In this document: piece by piece, positions 1 through 7,788 of the stretch
Layout of the letters: the number at the start of each line of letters is the position of its first letter
Position numbering within the stretch: the first letter of the stretch is position 1
Source: PFJX01 sp037442845
Lineage (GTDB): Bacteria > Pseudomonadota > Gammaproteobacteria > Burkholderiales > Thiobacillaceae
DNA: 13,174 nucleotides
Assembly (NCBI GenBank): GCA_037442845.1
Contig: JBBIPL010000066.1
Span: 1-13,174, forward strand
Reading direction: 5' to 3'
Notes under the pieces: generated by a model
Told to the model about the DNA's origin: nothing
The model's input: only the letters and a program-made list of their open reading frames with translations
Databases searched by the model: none
Position numbers and translations under genes: made by a program

Positions 1-1721
1 CCCTGACCGAGGGCGAACGGCGCTGCCTGCGCGAGTGGCTGGCGCTTGGCTGGGTGGAGGCGGTGACGCCGGCGGCGGATACCCCGCCCTGCGCGACGCC
101 GGTGGAGATGCCGGCGCTGACCGAGGAACAGGCCGCCGTCCTCGCCGAACTGGAGGCGGCGCCGCCCGGCTACGCGGCGACGCTGCTGCACGGCGTCACC
201 GGCAGCGGCAAGACCGAGCTCTACCTGCGGCGGGTGGCGAGCGTGCTCGCGCAAGGCCGGCAGGCGCTGGTGCTGGTGCCGGAAATCCACCTGACGCCGC
301 AGTTGGGCGAGCGCTTCGCCGCCCGCTTTCCGGGCCGCCGCCTGCTCGCCCTGCACAGCGGCCTGAACGACGGCGAACGCCGCGCCGCCTGGCTGCAGGC
401 CCTGGAGGGGCGCGCCGACGTGCTGCTGGGCACCCGCCTGGCGGTGTTCGCGCCGCTGCCGCGGCTGGGCCTCATCGTCGTCGACGAGGAACACGACAGC
501 GCCTACAAGCAGATGGAAGGCATGCGCTACTCCGCCCGCGACGTCGCGGTGTGGCGCGCCAAGGCGCGCGGCGTGCCGGTGCTGCTGGGTTCCGCGACGC
601 CCGCCCTGGAATCCTGGCGCAACGCGCAGGCCGGCCGTTACCGGCTGCTGAGCCTGGCGCGGCGCGCCAACGCGCAGGCCGAACTGCCCGCCGTGCGCCT
701 CATCGACAGCCGCGCCGATCGGCCGAGACAGGGCTTCAGCAGCGGCCTGCTGAGCGCGCTCGGCGCCTGTCTGCAACGCGGCGAACAGAGCCTGGTGTTC
801 ATCAACCGGCGCGGCTACGCCCCCACCCTGCTGTGCAACGGTTGCGGCCACGTGTTTCCCTGTCCCCGTTGCACCGCCCACCTGGTACTGCACCGGGAGC
901 GCGGCAACTACCGGCTGGTCTGCCACCACTGCGGTCTCACCGCGCGGCCGCCGGAGGCCTGCCCGGAATGCGGCGGCCTCGATCTGCGCGCCGCCGGCCA
1001 CGGCACCCAGCGGGTGGAGGAAACCCTCGCCGAACGCTTTCCCGAGGCCCGCATCCTGCGCATCGACCGCGACACCGCCGGGCGCAAGGGCGCCTTCGCC
1101 GCCATGCGCGAGCAGGTGGAGGCGCGCGAGGTGGACATCCTGGTGGGCACCCAGATCGTCGCCAAGGGCCACGATTTTCCCCACCTCACCCTGGTCGGGG
1201 TGCTGGGCGCCGATCATGCGCTGATTTCGCCGGATTTTCGCGCCAGCGAGCGCCTGTTCGCCCAGCTCATGCAGGTGGCGGGCCGCGCCGGCCGGGCCGA
1301 GCGGGCGGGCGAGGTGCTGATCCAGACCGCCTATCCCCGGCATCCGCTCTATCAATCGCTGCGGCGCCACGACTATGCCGGCTTCGCCGCGGCGACGCTG
1401 AAGGAACGGCGCGGCGCCGACGCCCCGCCCTTCGTCAGCCAGGCCCTGCTGCGCGCCGAGGCGGGCGGCGAGGAGGCGGCCATGGCTTTCCTGCTGGCGG
1501 CGCGCGAGGCCGGCCTGCGACTGGGCATGGGCGTCACCCTGTTCGATCCCGTGCCCGCGCTCCTGGCCAGGGTGGCCAACCGGCACCGGGCGCAACTGCT
1601 CGCGCAGTGCGGAGCGCGCGCGCGGCTGCAGGAATTTCTCAAGGCCTGGCTGGCCCGCGTGCGTGAACTGCCCGGCAAGGGCGTGCGCTGGAGCGTGGAC
1701 GTGGATCCGGTGGATTACTGA
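1..1721 (+). CDS. priA: Primosomal protein N' (replication restart helicase PriA), 5'-truncated by window edge
   Basis: PriA is a superfamily 2 DNA helicase that recognises stalled forks and D-loops and reloads the DnaB helicase. The reading frame is open from base 3, giving 572 residues of the C-terminal part; full PriA is about 730 residues, so the DNA-binding N-terminus lies outside the window. Visible in order: Walker A GVTGSGKT (bases 192-215), the DEEH box (483-494), a GSATPALES helicase motif near 590-612, then eight cysteines in four CxxC pairs (834-971) forming the two-zinc insertion typical of PriA. The later helicase motifs GTQIVAKGHDF and QVAGRAGR follow. It ends in TGA, and 84 bases separate it from hoxF, so it is probably not part of the hydrogenase operon. 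No frameshift is seen. Identification is firm. Confidence 0.97.
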   Translation, partial: LTEGERRCLREWLALGWVEAVTPAADTPPCATPVEMPALTEEQAAVLAELEAAPPGYAATLLHGVTGSGKTELYLRRVASVLAQGRQALVLVPEIHLTPQLGERFAARFPGRRLLALHSGLNDGERRAAWLQALEGRADVLLGTRLAVFAPLPRLGLIVVDEEHDSAYKQMEGMRYSARDVAVWRAKARGVPVLLGSATPALESWRNAQAGRYRLLSLARRANAQAELPAVRLIDSRADRPRQGFSSGLLSALGACLQRGEQSLVFINRRGYAPTLLCNGCGHVFPCPRCTAHLVLHRERGNYRLVCHHCGLTARPPEACPECGGLDLRAAGHGTQRVEETLAERFPEARILRIDRDTAGRKGAFAAMREQVEAREVDILVGTQIVAKGHDFPHLTLVGVLGADHALISPDFRASERLFAQLMQVAGRAGRAERAGEVLIQTAYPRHPLYQSLRRHDYAGFAAATLKERRGADAPPFVSQALLRAEAGGEEAAMAFLLAAREAGLRLGMGVTLFDPVPALLARVANRHRAQLLAQCGARARLQEFLKAWLARVRELPGKGVRWSVDVDPVDY

Positions 1722-1740
1722 TCGCGGCGGATAAAAAAAC

Positions 1741-1770
1741 TTAACTGGCCGGCGGCGCGTCAGCCATTAG
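1741..1770 (+). promoter_or_regulatory. Weak sigma70-like promoter candidate for the hox operon
   Basis: In the 84-base gap between priA and hoxF, TTAACT (1741-1746; 4/6 match to the -35 consensus) lies 18 bases before CATTAG (1765-1770; 3/6 match to -10), next to an A-tract at 1732-1738. The match is poor. I saw no clear sigma54 -24/-12 element, although soluble-hydrogenase operons in Cupriavidus are sigma54-dependent. This is the best candidate seen, not a confident call. Confidence 0.25.
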
Positions 1771-1805
1771 ACTGAAGCCGATTCGCCGGAAAACGGAGGA
1801 ACCCC

Positions 1806-3635
1806 ATGACGAATCCACGCGGAGACGGCTTGCCGGAAGCGGCTTGGGCGGCCATCCTGGCCCGCCACGCCGGCAAGCCCCACCACCTGCTGCAAGCGCT
1901 GCGGGAGATCCAGGAAGCCTGCCAGGCCATTCCGCCGGCCGCCGTCGCCCGGGTGGCGGATGCCTTGGGCGTCCCCCTGGCGCGGGTGCGGGGCGTCATC
2001 GGCTTCTATGCCTTCCTCACCGAGCAGCCCCTGGGTCGTTACCGGGTGCTGTTCTCCGACAACATCACCGACCGCATGCTGGGCAACCAGGAATTGCTCG
2101 CCGCCCTGTGCGAGAAGCTGTGGGTGGAGCAGGGCCGCATGTCCGAGGACGGCCTGGTGTCGGTGGACACCACCTCCTGCACCGGCCTGTGCGACCAGGG
2201 CCCGGCCATCCTGGTGAACGGCCGGGCCATCGCGCATGTCACGCCGCAAAGGCTGGAGCGCATCGCCAAACTGATCCTGGCGCAAACCCCGGTGGAAGCC
2301 TGGCCGGAGGAACTCTTCGCCATCGAGGACCACATCCGTCGGCGCGACATCCTGCTCGACCACGGCCTCAAACCCGGCGACGCGCTGCGCGCCGCCCTCG
2401 CCCGCGGCGCCGAGTCCCAGGCCGAACAGGCCGCCACCCTGGAGGAGATCAAGCGCGCCAACCTGCGCGGCCGCGGCGGCGCCGGCTTCAGCACCGGCCT
2501 CAAGTGGGAAGCCTGCCGCAACGCGCCGGGCAAGATCCGCTACGTGGTGTGCAATGCCGACGAGGGCGAGCCCGGCACCTTCAAGGACCGGGTGTTGCTG
2601 CGCGCGTATGCCGACCTGGTGTTCGAGGGCATGACCGTGTGCGCCTACGCCATCGGCGCCAGCCACGGTTTCCTTTACCTGCGCGGCGAATACCGCTTCC
2701 TGCTGGAACCCCTGAACGAAACCCTTGCCAGGCGCCGGGCGGCGAAGCTGCTGGGCAGCGCGATACTCGGCCAGGCCGGTTTCGACTTCGACATCGACAT
2801 CCACCTGGGCGCCGGCGCCTACGTCTGCGGCGAGGAATCCGCCCTCATCGAATCGCTCGAAGGCAAGCGCGGCGTGCCGCGCAACCGGCCGCCCTATCCG
2901 GTGACGCACGGCTACCTGCAACAGCCCACGACGGTGAACAACGTGGAAACCTTCTGCGCCGCCGCGCTCATCGCCAGGCACGGCGGCGACTGGTACCGCG
3001 CCATCGGCACCGCCAAGTCGGCCGGCACCAAGCTGCTGTCGGTGGCCGGCGACTGCGCCCGGCCGGGCATCTACGAAGTTCCCTTCGGCACGACGGTGCG
3101 CCAGGTCCTGGCGGTTTGCGGCGCGGTGGATACCCTGGCGGTGCAGATCAGCGGCCCTTCCGGCGTCTGCATCGACGCCTCCGAGTTCGACCGCCGCATC
3201 GCCTTCGAGGATCTGCCCACCGCCGGCGCCTTCACCGTGTTCGATCAGAGCCGCGACATGTTCGAGGTGGCGCGCAACTACACCCACTTCTTCGCGCACG
3301 AGAGCTGCGGCTTCTGCACCCCCTGCCGGGTGGGCACCGCCATGCTCAAGGCCACCATGGACAAGATCGCCGACGGCCACGGCACGCCCTACGACCTGGC
3401 CGAAATCGAGAAGCTCGACCGGGTGCTGCACCAGAGCGCCCATTGCGGCCTGGGCCACACCGCTTGCAACCCCACCCTGGACACCCTGAAGCGCTTCCGC
3501 CCGATGTACGAGCGCCGGCTGAAGTCGCTGGATTTCGAACCCGCCTTCGACCTCGACGGCGCCCTGGCCACGGCTCGGCGCATGACCGGCCGGGACGACG
3601 CGGGGGCGCACCTTTCCATGGAATCCGAGGCATGA
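1806..3635 (+). CDS. hoxF: NAD-reducing hydrogenase diaphorase large subunit HoxF
   Basis: HoxF (609 residues) is the FMN- and NAD-binding diaphorase subunit of the cytoplasmic bidirectional [NiFe] hydrogenase, passing electrons between HoxU and NAD(H). It fuses a NuoE-like N-terminal domain (about 1-160) to a NuoF-like domain. Visible motifs are GRGGAGFSTGLKW (222-234, FMN/NADH site), ADEGEPGTFKDRV (251-263), GAGAYVCGEESAL (335-347), and the [4Fe-4S] ligands C501, C504, C507 (ESCGFCTPC) with C547. In the NuoE-like part only C125 and C129 remain of the usual four [2Fe-2S] cysteines; the first pair aligns with S84 and D89, so that cluster is probably absent. The start is fixed by GGAGGA at 1795-1800, five bases before ATG. 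It overlaps hoxU by ATGA and is the first gene of hoxFUYHW. Confidence 0.96.
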   Translation: MTNPRGDGLPEAAWAAILARHAGKPHHLLQALREIQEACQAIPPAAVARVADALGVPLARVRGVIGFYAFLTEQPLGRYRVLFSDNITDRMLGNQELLAALCEKLWVEQGRMSEDGLVSVDTTSCTGLCDQGPAILVNGRAIAHVTPQRLERIAKLILAQTPVEAWPEELFAIEDHIRRRDILLDHGLKPGDALRAALARGAESQAEQAATLEEIKRANLRGRGGAGFSTGLKWEACRNAPGKIRYVVCNADEGEPGTFKDRVLLRAYADLVFEGMTVCAYAIGASHGFLYLRGEYRFLLEPLNETLARRRAAKLLGSAILGQAGFDFDIDIHLGAGAYVCGEESALIESLEGKRGVPRNRPPYPVTHGYLQQPTTVNNVETFCAAALIARHGGDWYRAIGTAKSAGTKLLSVAGDCARPGIYEVPFGTTVRQVLAVCGAVDTLAVQISGPSGVCIDASEFDRRIAFEDLPTAGAFTVFDQSRDMFEVARNYTHFFAHESCGFCTPCRVGTAMLKATMDKIADGHGTPYDLAEIEKLDRVLHQSAHCGLGHTACNPTLDTLKRFRPMYERRLKSLDFEPAFDLDGALATARRMTGRDDAGAHLSMESEA

Positions 3636-4402
3636 GCGAGTCCGCCACCTTTCTCCTCGACGGCGAGGAAACCCCCTTCCAGCCCGGCCAGACCGTGATC
3701 CAGGCCGCCCTGGCGGCGGGCCGCTACATCCCCCACCTGTGCTACCACCCGGAGTTCAAGCCGCACGGCAGTTGCAAGGTATGCACGGTGAAGGTGAACG
3801 GGCCGGGTTTGGGTCGATTCGCCGCCGCCTGCACCCTGCCCGCCCAGGCCGGCCTGGAAGTGGCAAGCGACACCGAGGAGATCAACGATCTGCGCCGCAC
3901 CTTGGTGCAGATGCTGTTCGCCGAGGGCAACCACTTCTGCCCGTCCTGCGAGAAGAGCGGCAACTGCGCGCTGCAAGCCCTGGGCTACGACCTGGAGGTG
4001 ATGACCGCCGGCTTCCGCCACTTCTTCCCGGACCGGCCGGTGGACGCCTCGCACCCGGACATCCTGCTCGATTTCAACCGCTGCATCCTGTGCGAGCTGT
4101 GCGTGCGCGCCTCCTGCGAGGTGGACGACAAGTGCGTGTTCGCGCTGTCCGGGCGCGGCATCGACAAGCACCTGGTGGTGAATGCCGAATCCGGCCTCTT
4201 GGCGGACACCGACGTGGCCCTGACCGACAAGGCCCTGGAAGTCTGTCCGGTGGGCGTGATCCTGAAGAAGCGCGTCGGCTTCGCCCAGCCCATCGGCCGG
4301 CGCCGCTACGACCCCGAGCCCATCAGCGCCCAGGCCCTGCGCGACGCGCCGCGGCCGCCCACGGGCGCGGGCCGGTGCGCCGCCTGCGAGGCGGAAGAAT
4401 GA
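3632..4402 (+). CDS. hoxU: NAD-reducing hydrogenase diaphorase small subunit HoxU
   Basis: HoxU (256 residues) resembles the N-terminal part of NuoG and carries the Fe-S relay between HoxF and the hydrogenase module. A plant-type [2Fe-2S] site is formed by C37, C48, C51 and C67. A His-ligated [4Fe-4S] site is visible as HxCxxCx5C (H101, C103, C106, C112). A ferredoxin-like set follows: C151, C154, C157 (CILCELC) with CP at 205-206; C162 and C168 are also present. The start overlaps the hoxF stop (ATGA, 3632-3635) and the stop overlaps the hoxY start in the same way, so translation is probably coupled along the operon. The C-terminus ends in an extra CAAC (C249, C252) tail that I cannot assign. 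Confidence 0.95.
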   Translation: MSESATFLLDGEETPFQPGQTVIQAALAAGRYIPHLCYHPEFKPHGSCKVCTVKVNGPGLGRFAAACTLPAQAGLEVASDTEEINDLRRTLVQMLFAEGNHFCPSCEKSGNCALQALGYDLEVMTAGFRHFFPDRPVDASHPDILLDFNRCILCELCVRASCEVDDKCVFALSGRGIDKHLVVNAESGLLADTDVALTDKALEVCPVGVILKKRVGFAQPIGRRRYDPEPISAQALRDAPRPPTGAGRCAACEAEE

Positions 4403-4956
4403 ACGCCCCGGCCGAGACGAAGAAGAAGCTGCGCGTCGCCACCACCTCCCTGGCCGGCTGCTTCGGCTGCCACATGTCCTTTCTGGACATCGACGAGCGG
4501 CTGTTCCCGCTGCTGGAGTGGATCGAGTTCGACCGCACCCCGCTGACCGACATCAAGCACTGCGGCCCCTGCGACATCGGCATCGTCGAGGGCGGCATCT
4601 GCAACGCGGAAAACATCCATGTGCTGCGCGAGTTCCGCCGCAACTGCAAGATCCTCATCGCCATCGGCGCCTGCGCCGTCACCGGCGGCCTGCCGGCGCA
4701 GCGCAACCACCTGGACCTGGGCGATTGCCTGTCCGAGGTCTATCTCACCGAGGGCGGCCTGGAACACGGCCTCATCCCCAACGACCCGGAACTGCCCCTG
4801 CCGCTGGACAAGGTGCACCCGCTGCACGAGGTGGTGAAGGTGGATTACTTCATCCCCGGCTGCCCGCCCTCGGCCGACGCCATCTGGAAATTCCTCACCG
4901 ACCTCATCGCCGGGCGCACGCCCAGGCTGGGGCACGGGCTGATCAAGTACGACTGA
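4399..4956 (+). CDS. hoxY: NAD-reducing [NiFe] hydrogenase small subunit HoxY
   Basis: HoxY (185 residues) is the small subunit of the hydrogenase module. It carries only the proximal [4Fe-4S] cluster next to the Ni-Fe site, as in cytoplasmic group 3 hydrogenases, which explains its short length. Ligands are visible as C21 and C24 (GCFGC), C92 (IGAC) and C155 (PGCPP). There is no twin-arginine signal peptide, consistent with a soluble enzyme. It starts at the ATGA overlap with hoxU, and 11 bases separate its stop from hoxH. Length and motifs match HoxY; nothing is truncated. Confidence 0.96.
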   Translation: MNAPAETKKKLRVATTSLAGCFGCHMSFLDIDERLFPLLEWIEFDRTPLTDIKHCGPCDIGIVEGGICNAENIHVLREFRRNCKILIAIGACAVTGGLPAQRNHLDLGDCLSEVYLTEGGLEHGLIPNDPELPLPLDKVHPLHEVVKVDYFIPGCPPSADAIWKFLTDLIAGRTPRLGHGLIKYD

Positions 4957-4967
4957 GGGTGGAGCGC

Positions 4968-6446
4968 ATGAGCCTCGAACTGGAAACCGCCACGAACCCC
5001 GAAACCCTGCGCCGGGTCGCCATCGAACCCCTCTCCCGGGTCGAGGGCCACGGCAAGGTCACCCTGCTCCTGGACGAGGACGACCACGTGCAACAGGCGC
5101 GCCTGCACATCGTCGAATTCCGCGGCTTCGAGAAATTCGTGCAGGGCCGGCCGTTCTGGGAAATCCCGGTCATGGTGCAGCGCCTGTGCGGCATCTGCCC
5201 GGTGTCCCACCACCTGGCCGCGTCCAAGGCCATGGACCAGATCGTCGGCGTGGACCTCTTGACCCCGACCGCCGAGAAACTGCGCCGGCTCATGCACTAC
5301 GGCCAGATCCTGCAATCGCACGCCCTGCACTTCTTCCACCTGTCCTCGCCGGACCTGCTGTTCGGCTTCGATTCCGACGTGGCCAGGCGCAACATCGTCG
5401 GGGTCGCCGCCGAGTATCCGGACATCGCCAAGCAGGGCGTGCTGCTGCGCAAGTTCGGCCAGGAAGTCATCCGCGTCACCGCCGGCAAGCGGGTGCACGG
5501 CACCAGCGCCATCCCGGGCGGGGTGAACAAGAATATTTCAAAGGAGGAACGGGATTTTCTGCGCAAGGACATCTACCAGATCATCGGCTGGAGCCGCGAC
5601 GCGGTGCATCTGGCGGCGCGCCTGTTCGAGCAGAACCTGGAGTTGTACACCAGCTTCGGCCGCTTCCGCGCCCACAACCTCAGTCTGGTGCGCGCCGACG
5701 GCGCCATGGACCTCTACCACGGCGGCCTGCGCGCCCGCGACATGGACGGCAGGACCCTGTTCGACCACCTGGAATACAGCCACTACTGGGAGCACATCCA
5801 CGAGCAGGTGAAATCCTGGTCCTACATGAAGTTCCCCTTCTTCCGGGAACTGGGGCCGGAGGATGGCTGGTACCGGGTCGGGCCGCTGACCCGGGTGACC
5901 CAGTGCGATTTCATCCCCACGCCCTTCGCCGATCACGAGCGCCGGGCCTTCCTCGCTTTCGACGGCGGCAGCGCCACGGGCGCCACCCTGGGCTACCACT
6001 GGGCGCGCATGATCGAGATGCTGCATGCCGCCGAGATGATCAAGGAACTGCTGCACGACGACGACCTGCTGGGCGACGACCTGGTGCTCACCGGCGAGCG
6101 CCGCGAGCGCGGCGTCGGCATGCTCGAGGCGCCGCGCGGCACCCTGATCCACCACTACCGGGTGGACGAGAACGACCTGGTGGTGCGCGCCAACCTCATC
6201 GTCGCCACCACCCACAACAACCAGGCCATGAACGAGGCCATCCGCCAGGTAGCGCGCCAGCACCTGGACGGCCGCAAGCTCAACGAGGGCCTGCTGAACC
6301 ACATCGAGGTGGCCGTGCGCGCCTTCGACCCCTGCCTGTCCTGCGCCACCCACGCCCTGGGCAGGATGCCCCTGGAAGTGGAACTGCTGGACGCGGAAGG
6401 GCGCCGCCTGGACGCCGTCAGCCGGGACGCGCGAGGCTTCTGTTGA
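4968..6446 (+). CDS. hoxH: NAD-reducing [NiFe] hydrogenase large (catalytic) subunit HoxH precursor
   Basis: HoxH (492 residues) holds the Ni-Fe(CN)2CO active site that splits or forms H2. The four nickel-ligand cysteines are visible: C74 and C77 in RLCGICPVSHH, and C456 and C459 in DPCLSCATH (454-462). An SRVEGHG motif is at 23-29. Thirty residues follow His462, beginning ALGRMPL and ending in GFC. In Cupriavidus HoxH the maturation protease cuts between the equivalent His and Ala to close the active site, so the same processing is inferred here. The ATG at 4968 follows a GGTGGAG ribosome site at 4958-4964. The stop overlaps the hoxW start (TTGA). Confidence 0.97.
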   Translation: MSLELETATNPETLRRVAIEPLSRVEGHGKVTLLLDEDDHVQQARLHIVEFRGFEKFVQGRPFWEIPVMVQRLCGICPVSHHLAASKAMDQIVGVDLLTPTAEKLRRLMHYGQILQSHALHFFHLSSPDLLFGFDSDVARRNIVGVAAEYPDIAKQGVLLRKFGQEVIRVTAGKRVHGTSAIPGGVNKNISKEERDFLRKDIYQIIGWSRDAVHLAARLFEQNLELYTSFGRFRAHNLSLVRADGAMDLYHGGLRARDMDGRTLFDHLEYSHYWEHIHEQVKSWSYMKFPFFRELGPEDGWYRVGPLTRVTQCDFIPTPFADHERRAFLAFDGGSATGATLGYHWARMIEMLHAAEMIKELLHDDDLLGDDLVLTGERRERGVGMLEAPRGTLIHHYRVDENDLVVRANLIVATTHNNQAMNEAIRQVARQHLDGRKLNEGLLNHIEVAVRAFDPCLSCATHALGRMPLEVELLDAEGRRLDAVSRDARGFC

Positions 6447-6904
6447 GCCCGGCGGCAGGCAGGGCCGGGCGCCTGATCATCGGCATCGGCAATCCCAGCC
6501 GGGGCGACGATGCCCTCGGGCCGCTGGCCATCGAACGCCTGGAAGCCCTGAACCTGCCCGACGTGGAACTGCTCAGCGACTTCCAGTTGCAGGTGGAATA
6601 CGTGCTGGATTTGGCGGGGCGCGATGCGGTCATCTTCATCGACGCCAGCGTCGACCCGGCGCTGGCGGGCTTCTCCTTCCTGCCCGTGCGGGCGCGGCGG
6701 GACACCGGTTACTCCAGCCACGCGTTGTCGCCCGCGGCCCTCCTGGCGGCCTACGAACACCACCATGGGCGGCCGCCGCCGCCCTGCCACGTGCTGGCCA
6801 TCCGCGGCCATGCTTTCGAGTTGGGCGAGGGGCTGAGCGCCGCCGCCGCCGCCGCCCTCGATGATGCCCTGGACTTTCTGGCGCGCCGTCTGAGCGCGGC
6901 CTGA
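6443..6904 (+). CDS. hoxW: Hydrogenase maturation endopeptidase HoxW
   Basis: HoxW (153 residues) belongs to the HybD/HycI protease family, which removes the C-terminal peptide of the nickel-loaded large subunit; its partner is HoxH just upstream. It opens with GIGNPSRGDDALGP (14-27). By comparison with HybD the nickel-sensing residues are probably D23, D67 (FIDAS) and H93 (SSHALSP). The chosen start is TTG at 6443, overlapping the hoxH stop as TTGA. GAGG (6433-6436) lies six bases upstream, and there is no in-frame ATG or GTG before the conserved GIGN motif. A CTG at 6473 is the only nearby alternative. It is the last gene of the operon, nine bases before a terminator stem. Confidence 0.92.
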   Translation: MSPAAGRAGRLIIGIGNPSRGDDALGPLAIERLEALNLPDVELLSDFQLQVEYVLDLAGRDAVIFIDASVDPALAGFSFLPVRARRDTGYSSHALSPAALLAAYEHHHGRPPPPCHVLAIRGHAFELGEGLSAAAAAALDDALDFLARRLSAA

Positions 6905-6913
6905 GCGGAAATG

Positions 6914-6940
6914 AAAATGGCCGCTCGCGCGGCCATTTTT
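6914..6940. terminator. Bidirectional rho-independent terminator between hoxW and dksA
   Basis: A perfect 11-bp stem (AAAATGGCCGC at 6914-6924 with its complement at 6929-6939) encloses a four-base loop. T5 ends the plus-strand arm, and A/T-rich sequence flanks the other side. It lies between the converging hoxW and dksA genes and can serve both. Confidence 0.88.
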
Positions 6941-6954
6941 CGAAGCTGGCAGCC

Positions 6955-7710
6955 TCAGTCGGCGTACAGCTTCTCCAGCCGCTCGTGCTTTTCCTGCGCC
7001 TCGATGGACAGCTCGGCGGTGGGTCGCGCCAGCAGGCGGGGAATGCCGATGGGGTCGCCGGTTTCCAGGCAATAGCCGTACGTGCCTTCCTCGATGCGCG
7101 TGAGCGAGGCGTTGATTTTCTTCAACAGCTTGCGTTCGCGGTCGCGCACCCGCTGCTCCAGCAGGTTTTCCTCTTCCACCGTGGCGCGGTCGTTGGGGTC
7201 GGCGAAAACTTCGTTTTCCTTCAGGTGCTCGCCGGTTTCCCGCGCGTTTTCCAGGATCTCGTCGCGCATCGCTTCCAGCTTGGCCTTGAAAAAGGCCAGT
7301 TGCGCATCGTTCATGTAGTCCTTGTCGGACATGGCCAGGACGTCGGCGTCGGTGAGCGGCGCGCCCAGAGGCTTGCGGGGGGATTTACCGGTTTTCTCGG
7401 CGGAGGTTTTTGTTTCGCTGGTTTTCATGGGTTTCGCGGGAGGGGTTGCCGTCGCCTGTCTGGCAGCCGGCTTGGCCTTCGCCGTCAAAGATTTGGCTGG
7501 AGCGGCTTTGGCTGGGGCCTGCTGCGCCTCCTTGGTTTTCGCCGCGGCGCCCTTGAGCGTGGTCTTCTTCGCCGCGCTGGCCGCCACCGGCTTGGGCGCC
7601 GGTTTTTTGGCCGAGACGCTCGCTTTCGCGGCCGCCGCGGCCGTGTTGACAGCTTTCTTGGCGCTGTTCGTCGCGGGTTTGTCGGCCTGCTTTTTGGCTG
7701 CTGTTGCCAC
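6955..7710 (-). CDS. dksA: RNA polymerase-binding transcription factor DksA with Lys/Ala-rich N-terminal extension
   Basis: DksA inserts a coiled coil into the RNA polymerase secondary channel and, with ppGpp, tunes transcription. This protein has 251 residues against 151 in E. coli. Residues from about 118 on match DksA with a constant offset of 100: the coiled-coil tip DPNDRA keeps D171, D174 and A176. The zinc-finger positions read C214, T217, S235 and A238, so only one of four cysteines remains, as in alphaproteobacterial and many betaproteobacterial DksA proteins. Residues 1-117 are low-complexity Lys/Ala/Pro/Thr, like histone H1 tails or AlgP. The GTG start is supported by GGAGGA (complement of 7718-7723) seven bases upstream, so the extension is probably translated. 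Internal ATGs are at residues 95 and 127. Confidence 0.93.
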   Translation of the reverse strand: MATAAKKQADKPATNSAKKAVNTAAAAAKASVSAKKPAPKPVAASAAKKTTLKGAAAKTKEAQQAPAKAAPAKSLTAKAKPAARQATATPPAKPMKTSETKTSAEKTGKSPRKPLGAPLTDADVLAMSDKDYMNDAQLAFFKAKLEAMRDEILENARETGEHLKENEVFADPNDRATVEEENLLEQRVRDRERKLLKKINASLTRIEEGTYGYCLETGDPIGIPRLLARPTAELSIEAQEKHERLEKLYAD

Positions 7711-7756
7711 GATCGAGTCCTCCGTGTGAATGAAGCGCGGGAAAAATCGGTGGCGG

Positions 7757-7784
7757 ATTATGCCATGTTCCCGTCCCAGGCCAA
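7757..7784 (-). promoter_or_regulatory. Sigma70-type promoter for dksA
   Basis: Read on the minus strand, TTGGCC (complement of 7779-7784; 4/6 match) lies 16 bases before CATAAT (complement of 7757-7762; 5/6 match). Transcription would start near 7750, leaving a leader of about 40 bases with the GGAGGA ribosome site. It sits right after the metA stop, so dksA can be transcribed separately from the metA operon. Confidence 0.55.
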
Positions 7785-7788
7785 GCCG

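Noticed and set aside
1722..1805. Sigma54 promoter ahead of hoxF
   Set aside because: TGGCCGGCGGCGCG superficially resembles a -24 element, but no TTGC/GC -12 element is found at the correct spacing.
1767..3611. A 614-codon open frame on the minus strand opposite hoxF
   Set aside because: It is Gly/Ala/Val/His-rich with no family motif and mirrors hoxF codon bias; long antisense frames are expected in DNA this GC-rich, and hoxF itself is unambiguous.
1844..3631. Plus-strand frame running upstream of HoxU through hoxF, about 600 codons
   Set aside because: This part is Arg/Pro/His-rich out-of-frame translation of hoxF; HoxU begins at the ATG at 3632.
5540..5548. Strong Shine-Dalgarno-like AAGGAGGA inside hoxH
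   Set aside because: No start codon follows at a usable distance and hoxH continues uninterrupted; it may at most cause ribosome pausing.
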